Numbered from the stretch's first letter, positions 24,886-40,100 are shown. The stretch: 64,000 nt of DNA from Saccharomycopsis fibuligera x Saccharomycopsis cf. fibuligera (GCA_001936135.1 CP012820.1:124001-188000); one strand, 5' to 3'. The notes: a model not told the origin generated them from the letters alone. Made by a program: numbers and translations.

Positions 24886-25496
24886 AGCGGTAAAAGGCTC
24901 TAATTAGCCCAATCACATCAAGATGATGTACATTCTCTAGTTATTTTTTTTTTTTTTTTTATGACTTTAAGGTTTTTATCAATTTTTTCGATTTTTTCTG
25001 GTCTTTTATCCTTTCTACAACTTTTATTCCCATTTTGGCATATTTTCTTCTAATTTATGGCTAGGCTTTTTCAGTGTTATTATTTTTTATCTTCTGTCTT
25101 CTTTTTGTTTTAATATATTTATATTCTACTTTAATACCTTGATGAATATTATAAGTTAATATTAATGATTTAAAATTGAAGGTTTGGAGGATTTGTAAGA
25201 GAGAAAAACCTAAAGGATAGTATCATCTAAAAACTAGGCTCACAGATAATTAATACTGAATAATAGTTTTTCAAATTCAAAAAGATACAAAATATAGATT
25301 ACCGAAAAAAAAAACAAAAAAAACAAAAAAAAAAAAATTCCAAAGATTAACGTAAAAAAAAAAAACATTAAACATTAAAATAGATATAAATTATTAGAAA
25401 ATGAGCAGAATAACAATTTTTTTTTTTTTTTTTTTTTTTTTAAGAAAAACTAAAACAAATAGAAAAACTAAAGCCAACCGAGTAGCCAAGTCAATT
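24886..25496. other. Convergent spacer between ENG1 and the GATA gene
   Basis: About 600 bp of very AT-rich sequence between two 3' ends, with T-rich (24943-24960) and A-rich (25303-25370) runs and a T22-type tract near 25420-25441. This fits two facing terminators. No coding potential was seen. Confidence 0.65.
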
Positions 25497-25946
25497 TCAT
25501 TTTGCGTACTTCTTGCCCCTTAATTTTGCCGTCCCATCCATTCTTTTACGATCCATAATTTCGAGTGCTTTATCTGCCCCATACAATTCCAATAACAATT
25601 TATAAAAAAGTCCACAAGGATTACACAAACTCCCAGCATCTTTCCGTTCTTCAATACGGCGCCATTGTGGCGTTTTTGTCTCTTGACATTGCATGCAAAC
25701 ATCATTACGTACTGGTTTTTTCCGCTTACAGCTGCTATTGCCACCGCTGCTGGAAGCTGATGATGGAGCGCTGGCATTCGACGAAGTAGTGCTGGCCGAG
25801 GAGAGAGAAGTTAAGCTCGATTGAGAGCATATTGAAGAACGAGCACTGCTTGCTGCTGTGCTGCTACCACGTCTGCTGCTGATGGCGGGTGTGAATGATG
25901 GGATTGTGGAGGTTTTCAGTGAAGATTGAGAAGCAGTGCTTGAGCG

Positions 25947-25984
<38 letters not shown>

Positions 25985-27223
25985 CACGAGCTGCTGAAGA
26001 CTTTCTTCTTGAGAACTTCTTCGATAATGATGGTTCAGTTTTATCTTCCCTTTTTCTCTTCAAAACTTTTACTTTTCTACTGCCATCAACAAGAAAATCA
26101 GCATCTTTGGCTGCATTTAATATTGCGTTTCCTTCCAAACTGACTAGCGAAACTATACCGTTTTTTCCCATGCTTCTGCCGCTTGCACTTCTACCGTTTT
26201 TCTCGTCAGCGGCAAACTCATCTCCAGTTGTTTCCTCGTCTGAAGCTGTTCCACAATCACTGATTGTTTCATCCCCTTCAATCATGCCATCACCACTATG
26301 AAGGCAGTGCGGTTGTTGTGCGTGTTTTTGATTTTGCTTCTGTTTCTGCTTTGGTTGCTGCTTCTGCTTTTCTGCCTGCTGTTTTTTCCTTTGCTTTTGG
26401 GATGTTCCAGGACCCGCTTGTTTTTGTCTTTTTGCGGGCCTTTTGACTTCAAAATCGCTATCCAAATTAACATTAATATATGTCTGCTCTACCTGTGGTA
26501 AATTTTCCAAAACTTCCGAGAGTTTTCTCGTCTTTCGTAATGGAGACACTGCTGGAAGAATAAACTGATCACCATAACTGTGGCTGCCATGATGATTGTG
26601 TGAGGTTGGGATATTGTCTGTTTCTGCCCCTGCATGTGCTATTGGTAATTTCCTATTAGTGGACTGGATAACCATTGGAGGGTACATGCAATGATAGTCT
26701 GGTGATAAATGCGGAAGCAATAATGGGAGCTTTCTGTCCTCCTTTTTGCTACTGTTATCTATGATCATCAATGCCGATTCCGTAGTAGCAGTGGCAGCCG
26801 CTGTTGCTGCTGTCGTTCCCCAAGCATGAGAATGTGCTGAACAGGTTGGTTCAGTTGATAATAGAGTTGGGTAATAACATGGTTTATATTGATTTCTGCT
26901 ATTGATCGAATTGAATATTTCTAAAAATGGAGGTAACTTGTCTTCATTGTTATTGCAATTCTCATTTTTATTGTTGGTTTTTTTATCAGGATCATTAGCT
27001 GGGCTGGATGGCTCTAGTTGTGCTGGTACTGCAGTTGGGGCAACACTAAACGATCTATATTAACGAAGAAGTTAGTATTAAGTTGCAGTAAAAAAAACAA
27101 AGCTTCCATTGCTATTTTTTTAACATATAAGCAAAAAATGTTAAATCATAGGTTGAAGATTAAAGATAATAATACTGATAGGGGTACTTACTGTCGAGGC
27201 ATAATATACCCTTTCGTTGACAT
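25497..27223 (-). CDS. GATA-type zinc-finger transcription factor
   Basis: The coding sequence is complement(25497..27054 joined to 27192..27223), 529 residues. Exon 1 encodes MSTKGYIMPR plus two bases of the next codon. The single zinc finger is at the C terminus: Cys464, 467, 488 and 491 (CX2CX20CX2C) with TKTPQWRR in the first knuckle and NPCGLFYK in the second. The 20-residue loop is longer than the usual 17-18 of fungal GATA factors and recalls Ash1-type fingers, but the TPQWRR context is of the general Gat kind, so the ortholog is uncertain. The rest is low-complexity: Asn-rich near the N terminus, then a Lys/Gln-rich basic segment (KQKQQPKQKQKQNQK), an acidic Glu/Asp stretch, and a Ser-rich region with an AGC-encoded Ser run. 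A nuclear DNA-binding regulator is very likely; its targets are unknown. Confidence 0.85.
25949..25983. repeat. (CTG)n repeat encoding poly-Ser in the GATA gene
   Basis: About eleven CTG units on the plus strand, read on the minus coding strand as AGC serine codons. Confidence 0.9.
27055..27191 (-). other. Intron of the GATA gene (137 nt)
   Basis: On the minus strand: donor GTAAGT beginning at 27191, TACTAAC branch point at 27071-27077, acceptor TAG at 27055-27057. Joining CA to A keeps the frame (Arg-Gln-Ser-Phe) and supplies the only sensible start codon, as exon 2 is open to its 5' edge without an ATG at the correct place. Confidence 0.92.
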
Positions 27224-30285
<3,062 letters not shown>

Positions 30286-32426
30286 TCAGCGAAATAGAGG
30301 TAAGTACAAAAGCTTATTTTGATTAAAATGTTCACTACTGTTTCTGCTGATAATCCTGGCATTTATATTTGAGAGCAAATCCTTAGTTTTGCTTTTATCA
30401 GCTCCAGCAGAAGTAACTGCAGTAAAAAAAGAAGAAGAGATATGATAGAAAATTCTTTTCAATGAATCTTTGATACAGTAAATTAGCCTTTTTGAGGCGC
30501 TGCCACTGTCAATAAAGATAAACTTTAGTAAGTAGTGCATATCCGCAAAAGAAAGCAACGCTTTTTGTATTATTATATTTGAAAATGAGGCAAACATTAC
30601 CTTTAATTTAAAACTAAGCTAGATAGCTTTTCCAGCTAATTTTGGTCCATTGCTGTTGTTGTTGATAGTCTTTCCAATATTAATATTAGCCTCAGAATTG
30701 AGACCAATGATAAAGTCTTTTTTTTTTTTCTTTTTTTTTTCTTCTTTGTTTGGGGTCTTAAGTTTCTTTAGCCAATTTTTTTTACTATGTGATACACATT
30801 ATCAACCAATTTTAAAATCTGCTGCAATTGTTAAAACATAGTCATCAAGATATGATTTTTAAACTTCAAGAATGTTGAATTTCTAGACAAGTCTAAGTTT
30901 AGTTGAGCCAACACCTTGCTGTCAATCTTGACTACTACTCCCAGTACCAAGGCTTTTTCGAATTTATAAATAATGCGAAGTCTGTGAAAGATAACACTGA
31001 CAAGCCTATTTTCAGACATTAATTTCCAAAGGTGTCTTGAAAAATTCAGTAAAACTCAGTTTTTGTTAAAGCAAATCAAAAGTATTTTATTTTTTTAAAT
31101 CGCTGTTCTTGCTACTGTGGCTACCGCTGTTACTGCTGCTGTCAATGTTGGAGAGTGTTTATATATATATGGCTCTCAAATCTGGGCGCTGAGAAAATGA
31201 CAGCACTATTGTTTTTGGTTTTAAAGTTAATCAGTTATACTATTAGTAGCACTGCCTCCTAAATCTTATAAATTTAAAGTTCTATTTTTTAGCGGCAAAA
31301 ATCGATGCAATAGTATTTTGCTGAAATAATTGTATAAATTAGTCGCATGGTGGGTTCAATTGATTTGTCTTTGATTTACTCTTCTCCCCTTTCTCGATCT
31401 CAGTAATTAGTTTTTTGAATTGATTCATTAAGCATTTGCGAAACCTTAATAGCACCCGTAAAATTTCAATAAATAATCTGTGTTTTGTTGGTTGAATGCT
31501 TCTGCTTCTGTTGGTGCTGACGCTACTGCATCTCCGCATAACTCTAAGTTCCAATCCAAAAAGCCGTTCAACCTATTAAAAAGCAACCCGTTAAAAATGT
31601 ATCCCAAATCTTCCGATACGCATCTAAAAGGTAAAATGTGTATTGATAAAGAAATTTTTCCAGTGGTTCCATCTTTTGGTACATTTCAAAATCAATTTCG
31701 TAGTAAAAACCGTCATTCAATTGATTACATTTCACTTCACTAGAATATAGATTGATTCTATTGATGGACTTTTCAAAATCGTGCAGAATGAACAGGCCCA
31801 AGAACCCATTGAATAGTACCAGTAATAACACTCTCAAGTTGTTAAATAATTCAACAAGCTTAGCTAATATTAATGGTAATGATGATAAAGTGATCGTCTG
31901 CCACACTTTGTTGGAAATTTTCAATGGAGATAGGTCTAAATTGGTAGTACTTAAACTGAAAAATACTCATAACTGTTGATGTCTTCAATTCGTAAGTCGT
32001 TTTCGTTCAGCGATTATAATCCATTACCAAAGTTGCCACTATTATCATTATTCAAAATGGTAACTACTAATTAAAAATGACTGAATTGGTTTTCAATAAT
32101 CTTAAAGATGTTGAATTTCCAAGACATAATAACTTTCTGTAAAAGTCATCACCATTTGATAACAACAAGATAATCAAACTGCTTGAATGAATATTATTAA
32201 ACTGTTTCAAAACCATCTTTACCAAGTTAATTAGTTTAATGAAAACTTTATAGTTGTTTTTGTTGCTTTAATATGCTTTGTTCAAACAGAATTGCTGTAT
32301 TATATTGCACAAATGTTTTTCGTGAAAGAAGTTTATCTTGAATAATTGAACTTTTCAGCTATAGATAGGTTCATACGAGTGTTAATTCTGTTTAAATTCA
32401 TATTTGTCACTCACACACACACACAC

Positions 32427-32463
<37 letters not shown>

Positions 32464-33060
32464 GTGAATTTGCAGAGTACAAAAGCTCATTTTTACAGTT
32501 CTCAGAATTTCCCAATAGCAGAGAGCACTTGATGTTTAAATTAATTTTATAAAACTTCTTTTAATTAATTCAACGATATGTAGAACGTAGTTGATATTTT
32601 TCTTCGATTGTTTAGTATTATTAAACAGAAACTAAGTACCGAGAAAATTGTCATTTGCTTGATTTGAATATAATGATTCAAAATTCCATTCGAATTCGAT
32701 TTTAGCAAAGCAATACTCGTACAGCAAGGATGTGAGTTTGAGTTCGATTTGAGTATCAAGCAGTCTAAAAACGTTTGATGATGTTTTTTCAATTTTTCAA
32801 ATTTCAACTATCGCCAATCATCTTTACCATTAATATTTTTAGTCCCGAAGAATTTACCAAGTAGGTAAAATTATTTTGAAACTCCTTGGTTTTGCAGAGT
32901 AGAGTTTCCATTAAGCAACTTTTTTAAAATACCTCAATCGATAGTGGCTACCAATTCGTCTACAGAAAATCGCAAATTTAACAATAAGCTCCTGTGCATC
33001 ATTTAAATTGGATAAATGTGCAATTTTTTACTTTGTTGTTGAATAATGCTACTCATAAAA
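30286..33060 (-). pseudogene. Probable decayed leucine-rich-repeat gene (minus strand)
   Basis: No intact gene is present, but minus-strand fragments in several frames read like pieces of a Leu/Asn-rich repeat protein. Examples are LAQLNLDLSRNSTFLKF near 30.9 kb, SLNENDLRIEDINSYE near 32.0 kb, TNLDLSPLKIS near 31.9 kb, and a longer stretch at 31568-31924 containing INRINLYSSEVKCNQLND. The periodic LxxLxL/N pattern and sensible codon choice suggest an ancestral LRR-like (possibly F-box/LRR) protein that has many stops and frame changes. The 5' and 3' limits are guesses. The function of the ancestor is unknown, and part of the pattern could be chance in Leu-rich AT-biased sequence. Confidence 0.38.
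32410..32460. repeat. Compound (AC)n(AG)n microsatellite
   Basis: About eight AC units followed by about seventeen AG units with one short interruption, inside the region of the decayed LRR-like locus. Confidence 0.9.
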
Positions 33061-33716
33061 ACAATGTCTCTTGCCGCCAGCAAAAGTGTTCTATATTTTG
33101 ATCTCACTAAGGTTCGCAATTGGTTAGTCTTATCTTGGGCTTAAATATCTAGAGTACTATTGATTTAGTTTAAGTAATAGGCAAAGATCTAAAGAGTTCC
33201 TTAGTTTTTATTAAGCCACTCACCTACACTTTGGCTGCTGAGATTCTTAACAATAAACCTCGCTTGATAAATATATAATCAATAAACATATAATTTTATA
33301 TGGTAAACTGTCAACTTTGGATAACTCTCCTATCAATAGAAGTTTATAACTATCAATAACAGGCACGTGATATTTGTTACCTACTTGGCAGGTCAAACGA
33401 ATATAACGAGGAGGTAATGAGTGAAGTACAGCAGAGAGTGTGTAGAATATTAGAGATATTACATAAACTGTTTTAGAGGCTAAATTAAAGCAATATTATT
33501 ATAATTGAATTGAACTGTTACCTAGTAAAAGCAGCCTGTACTACGCTTCGCACTTTGTTTGCACCGAACAGTACAAAGCTGAAGGGCATCGGCCAAGGGC
33601 TCATGTGCGAAATTTTTTTTTAGAGAAAGGAAAATTTTTTTTAGGATTAAATTTACCAAAAAGGACATACATTAACCACTATCTCAATAGCTCAAGCAAA
33701 AACAGATATTACCAAC
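33061..33716. other. Region upstream of NOC3
   Basis: About 650 bp ahead of the NOC3 start. An A/T-rich leader (33607-33660, with T-runs and A-runs) precedes the ATG, as expected for a ribosome-biogenesis gene promoter. No other gene was seen. Confidence 0.55.
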
Positions 33717-35774
33717 ATGGCTAAAAGAAAGAACGAGGCTAAAGGAGCAGCTAAGATAAAGAAGCAGCGCCTTGAAGAAGACAGAATATTGGCGTCGGGT
33801 TTCGGTACTTTGGGTGTTGATAGCGAAGATGAGGAAGGTGCTGAAGAAGTTAATGATTTCGCAGATGAAGTTGGTGCTGTTGAAGAGCAAGGGGAGCAAG
33901 GCTCGGAAGATGAGTATAGCAGCGACGCAGAAAAAGAAGAGAAAGGAAGTGATTGGGAAAACGAAGAACAAGATTATGAGAATAGACCAAGAACTTTGGC
34001 AAACAACAAAAGATTAGTGGAAGGGTTGCCTATTAAGACCAGTGAGGGTAGAATCCAGAGGACGCTTAGAGAAGAATCAGATGATGAGGTCAAGCAAGAA
34101 AGCGATGACGATGATGAAGGCGAAGAAGAGAAAAATGCCAAAAAGCAAGAATCTGAAGAAAAAAAAGCAAATGAAGAAAGTGATTTTGAAGAAGTTTATC
34201 AACAACCTGACAATTTAACCGAAGAAGAAAAACTTATTCAATTACAAGAAGATATTGCAGAATTAGTCGAGAAATTGATTGAACAACCAGAAGAAAATGT
34301 TTCATCATTGACGAGACTTCGCAAGATGGCTCAATCAAGAAACCCAAATACGTCGAGATACTCATTATTAGCCCTTGTTCCTGTGTTCAAGAGTATAGTG
34401 CCAGGCTACAGAATCAGACCTTTGACAGAATTGGAGAAGAAGGAAAAAGTGTCAAAAGATATTGCCAAATTAAGAGGTTTTGAACAAACCTTGTTAGCAA
34501 ATTACAAAGCATACATAAATATTCTATCCAATAATGGCAAGAATTTCACGAAAGATACTTTTGCCGCTAGAACATCCATAACTGCAGCTTGCGAACTTAT
34601 AAGCAACTTATCTCATTTCAATTTCATTGAGGATTTATTGGGAATAGTGATTCGTTATGTGTGTAGATTTAAGGGAGAATTGCCAAAACATACCGAGGAC
34701 GAAGAAAAAATGCAAAATATTGCTCTTTTCCAACGTTGCATTTCAACTTTGAGAGAGCAACTTAAAGACGATGTGACGTACGGTAAAATTTCATTTGATA
34801 TATGCAGATTGATATCAAAATCTTTGAAGCAGAGAAAATTCCAAGTGAATAAAGAAGTAGTGGGCTTGTATTTGTCACTTTCTATTTTGTCAGATTATGA
34901 TCCACAAAATGCATTTTCTGATGATACTGAGAAGGTCAAGATAAAGAAAAAGGATAGGGTTCATTTGTCCAAGAAAGAACGCAAAGCTAGAAAAGAACGT
35001 AAAGAAATCGATGAAGAAATGAGAAAGGCTGAATTACAAGTATCTGCTGAAGAAAGAGACAGAAATCAAGCTGAAGTACTTAAGGTGGTATTATCCAACT
35101 ATTTGCAAGTTTTAAAAACCAGAAACGACCATTTGATGGCAACTGTGTTAGAAGGGTTGGCCGAATATGGTTTCATGGCTAATCTTGAATTGATTGGTGA
35201 TTTTCTTGCCATCATGAAAGAGTTGATATATGATATATCGAGCGAGCAGCATCTTAATGATCATATGATTAAGCAAATTATGTTTTGTATAGTAACGTCG
35301 TTCACCCTTGTCGCTAGTGGATCTAACAAGATCAGAATGGATATGTCCAAATTCATTGACGTTTTGTATGCAATTATATTGGAAGTGGCTGTTGATGAAG
35401 AAATCAACAAATCTATTAAATTATTGATAAGGACCTTGGAAACAATATTTATAAATACCAAATCAAGTCCAAGAGTCAGAAACCTTGCGTTCACCAAGAA
35501 GATATACATGCTTCTTTTGAGTACTAGTGAAAAGCCAAGTTTGGCATTGCTTAGCTTTTTGACTAAACTTATGGATAAGGCACCAGAAATCAAGGGGATG
35601 TTTAGTATTGATGATAGAGTCGAAAATGGGTTTTTTGTGCTTGATGCAGAACATCCAAACAGAAGCAATGCCGAAGCTGCTTCTGTTTGGGAAAATAGTT
35701 TGCTTGTTCATCATTATTGCCCTAGTATTTCAAAAGCTGCTAAACTGCTTTTGAAACAAGCTCAATCTAATTAA
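33717..35774 (+). CDS. NOC3: Noc3, nucleolar complex protein for 60S subunit assembly
   Basis: 685 residues beginning MAKRKNEAKGAAKIKKQRLEEDRILASGFGTLG (basic, then Glu-rich). A very acidic stretch follows (about residues 40-180). The NOC3 core is recognised by RLRKMAQSRNPNTSRYSLLALVPVFKSIVPGYRIRPLTE (given by its key residues) and FEQTLLANYKAYI. A basic coiled-coil-like insertion (KKERKARKERKEIDEEMRKAE) leads into the C-terminal CBF/Mak21-type helical-repeat region. Noc3 forms a complex with Noc2 that escorts pre-60S particles from nucleolus to nucleoplasm, and has also been linked to DNA replication licensing. Length and domain order match the family (S. cerevisiae Noc3 is 663 residues). 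The first in-frame ATG is the start. Confidence 0.94.
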   Translation: MAKRKNEAKGAAKIKKQRLEEDRILASGFGTLGVDSEDEEGAEEVNDFADEVGAVEEQGEQGSEDEYSSDAEKEEKGSDWENEEQDYENRPRTLANNKRLVEGLPIKTSEGRIQRTLREESDDEVKQESDDDDEGEEEKNAKKQESEEKKANEESDFEEVYQQPDNLTEEEKLIQLQEDIAELVEKLIEQPEENVSSLTRLRKMAQSRNPNTSRYSLLALVPVFKSIVPGYRIRPLTELEKKEKVSKDIAKLRGFEQTLLANYKAYINILSNNGKNFTKDTFAARTSITAACELISNLSHFNFIEDLLGIVIRYVCRFKGELPKHTEDEEKMQNIALFQRCISTLREQLKDDVTYGKISFDICRLISKSLKQRKFQVNKEVVGLYLSLSILSDYDPQNAFSDDTEKVKIKKKDRVHLSKKERKARKERKEIDEEMRKAELQVSAEERDRNQAEVLKVVLSNYLQVLKTRNDHLMATVLEGLAEYGFMANLELIGDFLAIMKELIYDISSEQHLNDHMIKQIMFCIVTSFTLVASGSNKIRMDMSKFIDVLYAIILEVAVDEEINKSIKLLIRTLETIFINTKSSPRVRNLAFTKKIYMLLLSTSEKPSLALLSFLTKLMDKAPEIKGMFSIDDRVENGFFVLDAEHPNRSNAEAASVWENSLLVHHYCPSISKAAKLLLKQAQSN

Positions 35775-35935
35775 ATTAAGTCACGGTAATGATTTCTGTT
35801 TCTGAACATTTGCTTGCTTGCTCTCTTTTATTTTCCAGTTCTGTTTTTTATTATAGATTCTTGCATTCTACAGTATGTAATGTACTTTAAATGATAATTA
35901 CATTGATAGTTTTTACTTGTTTTTTCGTAATAAGA

Positions 35936-36832
35936 TTATTTAGTGAGAATATTTTTAGAATCAGCCCTTTGAGCATACTCAGTCCAAGAGCCATCGTAAA
36001 CTTTCAAACCTTTACTACCAAAACCAGCAATTTCTAAAGCACTCTTGACAATACAAGCAGTGACACCTGTACCACACAAAGTAATAATTGGCTTGGAATC
36101 ATCCACATTCTTGGAATGAAACAATTCGGCCAATTGTTCTTTTGGCAAGAAAGTTTTAGTTTTTGGGTCTAATAAAGAAGTAGCAGGAATATTGGAAGTT
36201 CCTGGAGCATGGCCAGAAGGCAAGCCTGGTCTTGGTTCTGGTGCAATCCCTTCAAATCTCCCTTCAGCTCTAGCGTCGAGAATATGGTATTGGGATGATT
36301 TGCTTGGATCAGTCACTATGGTATAGATGTCTTCAAACGAAACAACTTTGTCGAGATTGATGCCTTCATTTTGATAGATAGAAGGCTCATATGGCGATGG
36401 CTTAGTAACAGGTGTAGTGTCTACTGGCAAGTTTTGGTTCTTATATGTGAGAAAATTATCAAGCAAGTAAATATTCTTATGGTTAAAAACATCAAACATC
36501 CAAGCAGCTCTTGGAGCAGAAAAGTTACCAATTTGATCATACATCACAAGATGATCGTTGTTTCTGATACCTAATCTTGAGACCTGAGATTGGAATTGAG
36601 TAGCATTTGGCAACATATGAGGATATGGCGATTTATCATCTTTGATTTTATCAATGTCCACGAAAATCGCATTTGGAATTCTCGAGGCCTTGAAAGTATC
36701 AAATCCGAGTTTCTTCACATTGGGCATGTACCAGGTGCAGTCAACAGGAATAACTCTGCTCTGGGGAGTTGATTTTTTCAATAATGTAGTGAAGCTGATA
36801 GGCGAAAGAATTTTGATATTGTTCTTGAACAT
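35936..36832 (-). CDS. TUM1: Tum1-type thiosulfate/3-mercaptopyruvate sulfurtransferase
   Basis: 298 residues with two rhodanese domains. The first is inactive, roughly residues 10-140 (IPNAIFVDID, VMYDQIGNFSAPRAAWMF). The second is catalytic, roughly residues 165-290, with the loop CGTGVTA carrying the active-site Cys253. YDGSWTEYAQR follows, typical of mercaptopyruvate sulfurtransferases. In yeast, Tum1 passes sulfur from Nfs1 to Uba4-Urm1 for 2-thiolation of wobble uridine in tRNAs and localises to mitochondria and cytosol. The N terminus (MFKNNIKILSPISFTTLLKK) is basic and hydroxylated, compatible with a mitochondrial signal. The gene converges on NOC3 with 161 bp between stops and is divergent from NUP145 across 316 bp. 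Confidence 0.93.
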   Translation of the reverse strand: MFKNNIKILSPISFTTLLKKSTPQSRVIPVDCTWYMPNVKKLGFDTFKASRIPNAIFVDIDKIKDDKSPYPHMLPNATQFQSQVSRLGIRNNDHLVMYDQIGNFSAPRAAWMFDVFNHKNIYLLDNFLTYKNQNLPVDTTPVTKPSPYEPSIYQNEGINLDKVVSFEDIYTIVTDPSKSSQYHILDARAEGRFEGIAPEPRPGLPSGHAPGTSNIPATSLLDPKTKTFLPKEQLAELFHSKNVDDSKPIITLCGTGVTACIVKSALEIAGFGSKGLKVYDGSWTEYAQRADSKNILTK

Positions 36833-37148
36833 GTTGTGTGTGCTTTGTTGGTGCTTGTCTATAATTTTAATTCTTAGTTAATACCATCCCTATTCATCTT
36901 CATCTTTCAAACTGGATTTGAATGACACCCTTACACACTGATACTAACAGTTTACATCCGTGCACCACAGCTGGAGAACAGAAAAAAAAAAAATTGAAAT
37001 CTTGAAATAAACAAAAAAACAAAACAACAAACGGAAGCAACAGCAGAGTGTGTGTGAGCGACTCAACAACTGTCGACAACCAGGTGGTAATTAGTTGTAT
37101 CATAATACCTAGGGTGTTCATTCCAGAAGAATAGTCGCTTTGCATAAG
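36833..37148. promoter_or_regulatory. Divergent promoter TUM1-NUP145
   Basis: 316 bp between the two start codons must drive both genes. It has a short A/T-rich core (36982-37030) but no clear TATA element on either side, in line with housekeeping expression. Confidence 0.6.
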
Positions 37149-40100
37149 ATGTTTGGCAACGTGCAAAGTTCATCCAATAATAACAACACCAATTCCAGCA
37201 GCACTGGCTTTTCATTGTTTGGAAATAGCTCGAGTACTAATAACACCAATAATAATGCTGCAAACAACAACAACAATGCCAGCGCTTTGGGTTCCAGCAC
37301 AACCCAATCAGCCGGATTTCTGTTATTTGGAAACAAACCATCAATCGGTAATCTGGGAGCTGGCACCAGCTCTTTCGGGAGCTCATTTGGTAGTAATGCT
37401 GCTCCGCTGAATAATATCAATAACAATTTGGGTGGATTCAGTGGTAAATCAGCTACTTTGGATGATTCACCATTCGGAATCAGTTTTTCCTTGGAAAAGG
37501 TGAAAGAAATGCCAAAATCAATAACAGAAAAAGACGAGGCACCCCTGTCTGCTGCTGATGAATCATCAACCAGCTTCAGCTTTTCACCACGTTCCAGTAA
37601 ATCGAAGTTGAAGAAGAAGCAATCTTCAAATGTTTTAGGCGCTGCATCTCCAAGCACAAATAAGAAGCCCTCTTTGTATCAAAGTAACATCTTGAATGGA
37701 ATTAGAAATTCAAAGGCCAATCGTCGCGTCAATAGCGTGTCATTTAATAACAATACATCCGATATTGTTGATATACCATTCCATGGCTTGTTCTCACCAG
37801 CTAAAGATGATATCAAATTGAACTTAACGCCCGAAAAGGGATCTCAGTTTTCTTCTACTTTATCACAACAGTATTCTAAAGATACTTTTGATTTCACTGC
37901 TTACAATAACGCGTTCCAGTTCAATTCATTATTTGGCAAAGAAAACATTGTCACAAACAATAATAGTACTACCAACTTACTTGCTGGATACACCAACATG
38001 AAGAAAACTAAGTGTCAGCCCAATGATATCAAAAGGTTGGTGATTAATCCAGAAGTTTCGGCTGCCAAGAGAAGAAAGTTACTTAACGGCGCTAAATCCA
38101 TAGTTTCAAGCCATAATGACAGCACTCAAAATGCTACTAATGACGAAAGAACAGGCTTGTTTGGTAAGAAAAGATTCTTTAGTTTTAGTGCAACCCCTGA
38201 AAAGGCTAAGTATGTCAATGAAAAAGACGTTAATAGACCAGTGGTAAACATAAAGCGATTCACTAAGCCTCAGGAAGATCCTAAAATAAATGCGAAAGAA
38301 AGAGAAGCTAATATGATTAAAGAACTTGAACAAAAGGTTGAACAAAACAGAACTCCAAACGGCTACTGGTGCTCTCCTTCTGTGAGTAAATTGGCCCAGC
38401 TATCATTATCTGAATTATCTTCTGTAACTAATTTTATAGTTGGTCGTAAAGATCATGGTCAAATTGCGTTTACTGGTACTGTGGATTTGGTTGACTTTGC
38501 TAAGGCTAACTCAAAGTATTCTACGAAATTGAACCTTTATAATAGTTTATTGAAAGAAGAGTTCATTATGTTTCATGACCTGGTGGTTGAGGTCTACCCA
38601 GATGGAAATACAAAGCCACCTCAAGGTCGTGGTATTAACGTTGAAGCTATAATAACCCTTGAAAATATTTATCCTAAAAGAGTAAGAGCTTCAACTGTTC
38701 AAGGTGATGACGAGTTCACTATGGATGAAATTAACAAGTTTATATACAAATTGAAAAAAAAAAAAGGAATGGAATTTGTCAATTATATTGCAAGCAATGG
38801 AAGTTGGTCATTCAAGGTTCAACATTTTAGTATCTGGGGGTTAGTTGATAGTGATGAAGAAGATGGAGAAGAAGATGCTTGTAAAAACGAAAAAAAGGTT
38901 GGGACTAAGGGTTCTCAGGAGCAAAGCGCGGAACATAAACAACCAAAAACAGATTCTCAAAGAAATTTACTTTCTCAAAAGCAGAAAGATTTACCAACAA
39001 AATCCAGCATTAAAATTCCAGCAAAACGTACACAAAATATTGTTGAAAATTTGGGAGAAAAGCAAAAGGGTACTACCAAGAAAAGCTCACGATTCAAACA
39101 GCAACAACCTAATGTCGAGCAAGATAAATTCGCATTCAAGAAGTTGAAGACAAATGATGCAATTTTCCCGGGTAGTTGGAGTTTTAGTGAGATTGACAAT
39201 ACTGAGCCAGAAGTTATTATAGAACAGGAAGATGTTGTGGAGAAAGCCAATAATGAGCAAGCAAAAGAACAAACAGATGCTGCACCTATCTTGATTGAAT
39301 CTGAGACTGATTCTAATGTAAGCAGAGAATCTCCAAGTTTGGCTAAACTTTCAGAAGAAGGGCTGGTAATGGAACTAAACGCAGAACCAATAGATGTTGA
39401 CAACAACAGTAGTAATAATAGCACTAATAATGACAAGGCACTTGTCAAAGTTGCATCTAAAGAGTCCAATGTGGATGAACAAGAATTGGAACAGATGAAG
39501 AGCATGCTTCTCGATTCCGAGATGTATGATGAGTATGATGGTCTTGTTAATGAGAAGCCATATGAACCACTAGATGTCAATGAAGACGATTTGAAGATTT
39601 TAGATGTTCAACCTGCCAAAATTTTAGAAGCAATAACCAATACAAGAAGTGATGCTACATGGTCTGACACTTTTGATGAAGTCAATGGTAGCGTTTCTGT
39701 CTTTGATACCAAGGTTCAAAAAATGGTAGCTAAAAGTGTACCAAAATATCCATTTGCTATAACTGATAAGGATGAATATGCTAATGATAGTTTGGATGAT
39801 CTTTTATTCGGAGATCTCAACAATTTGATTAATCAGAACGAAAAAGCGTACAAGAGCTTAAGGCTAGGTGGCAACAAAATTTTTGGAAAGTGGGATCATG
39901 TTAGTAACCAGATTTTCACAAACGCAAAGTTGCAAGGTTTTAATAAACCAAAAAATACTGCGGTACAGTTTCATTCAATCAACGAACACTACGGTATTAA
40001 TAAGGCAAATTCTTTAATTATTGATGACGTGTTTCTCAAACATTTCAACCTCTCCAACATTGGAATAAGGGAGTCAAATGACTTTCCAAAAGTCTTGCCT

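Noticed and set aside
25936-26301. Leu-rich plus-strand frame opposite the GATA gene
   Set aside because: It is the complement of the Ser-encoding AGC repeat in the minus-strand coding sequence.
37118-37657. Minus-strand frame of 179 codons opposite NUP145
   Set aside because: It is a shadow of the coding strand; its Leu runs are the complement of Asn codons in NUP145.
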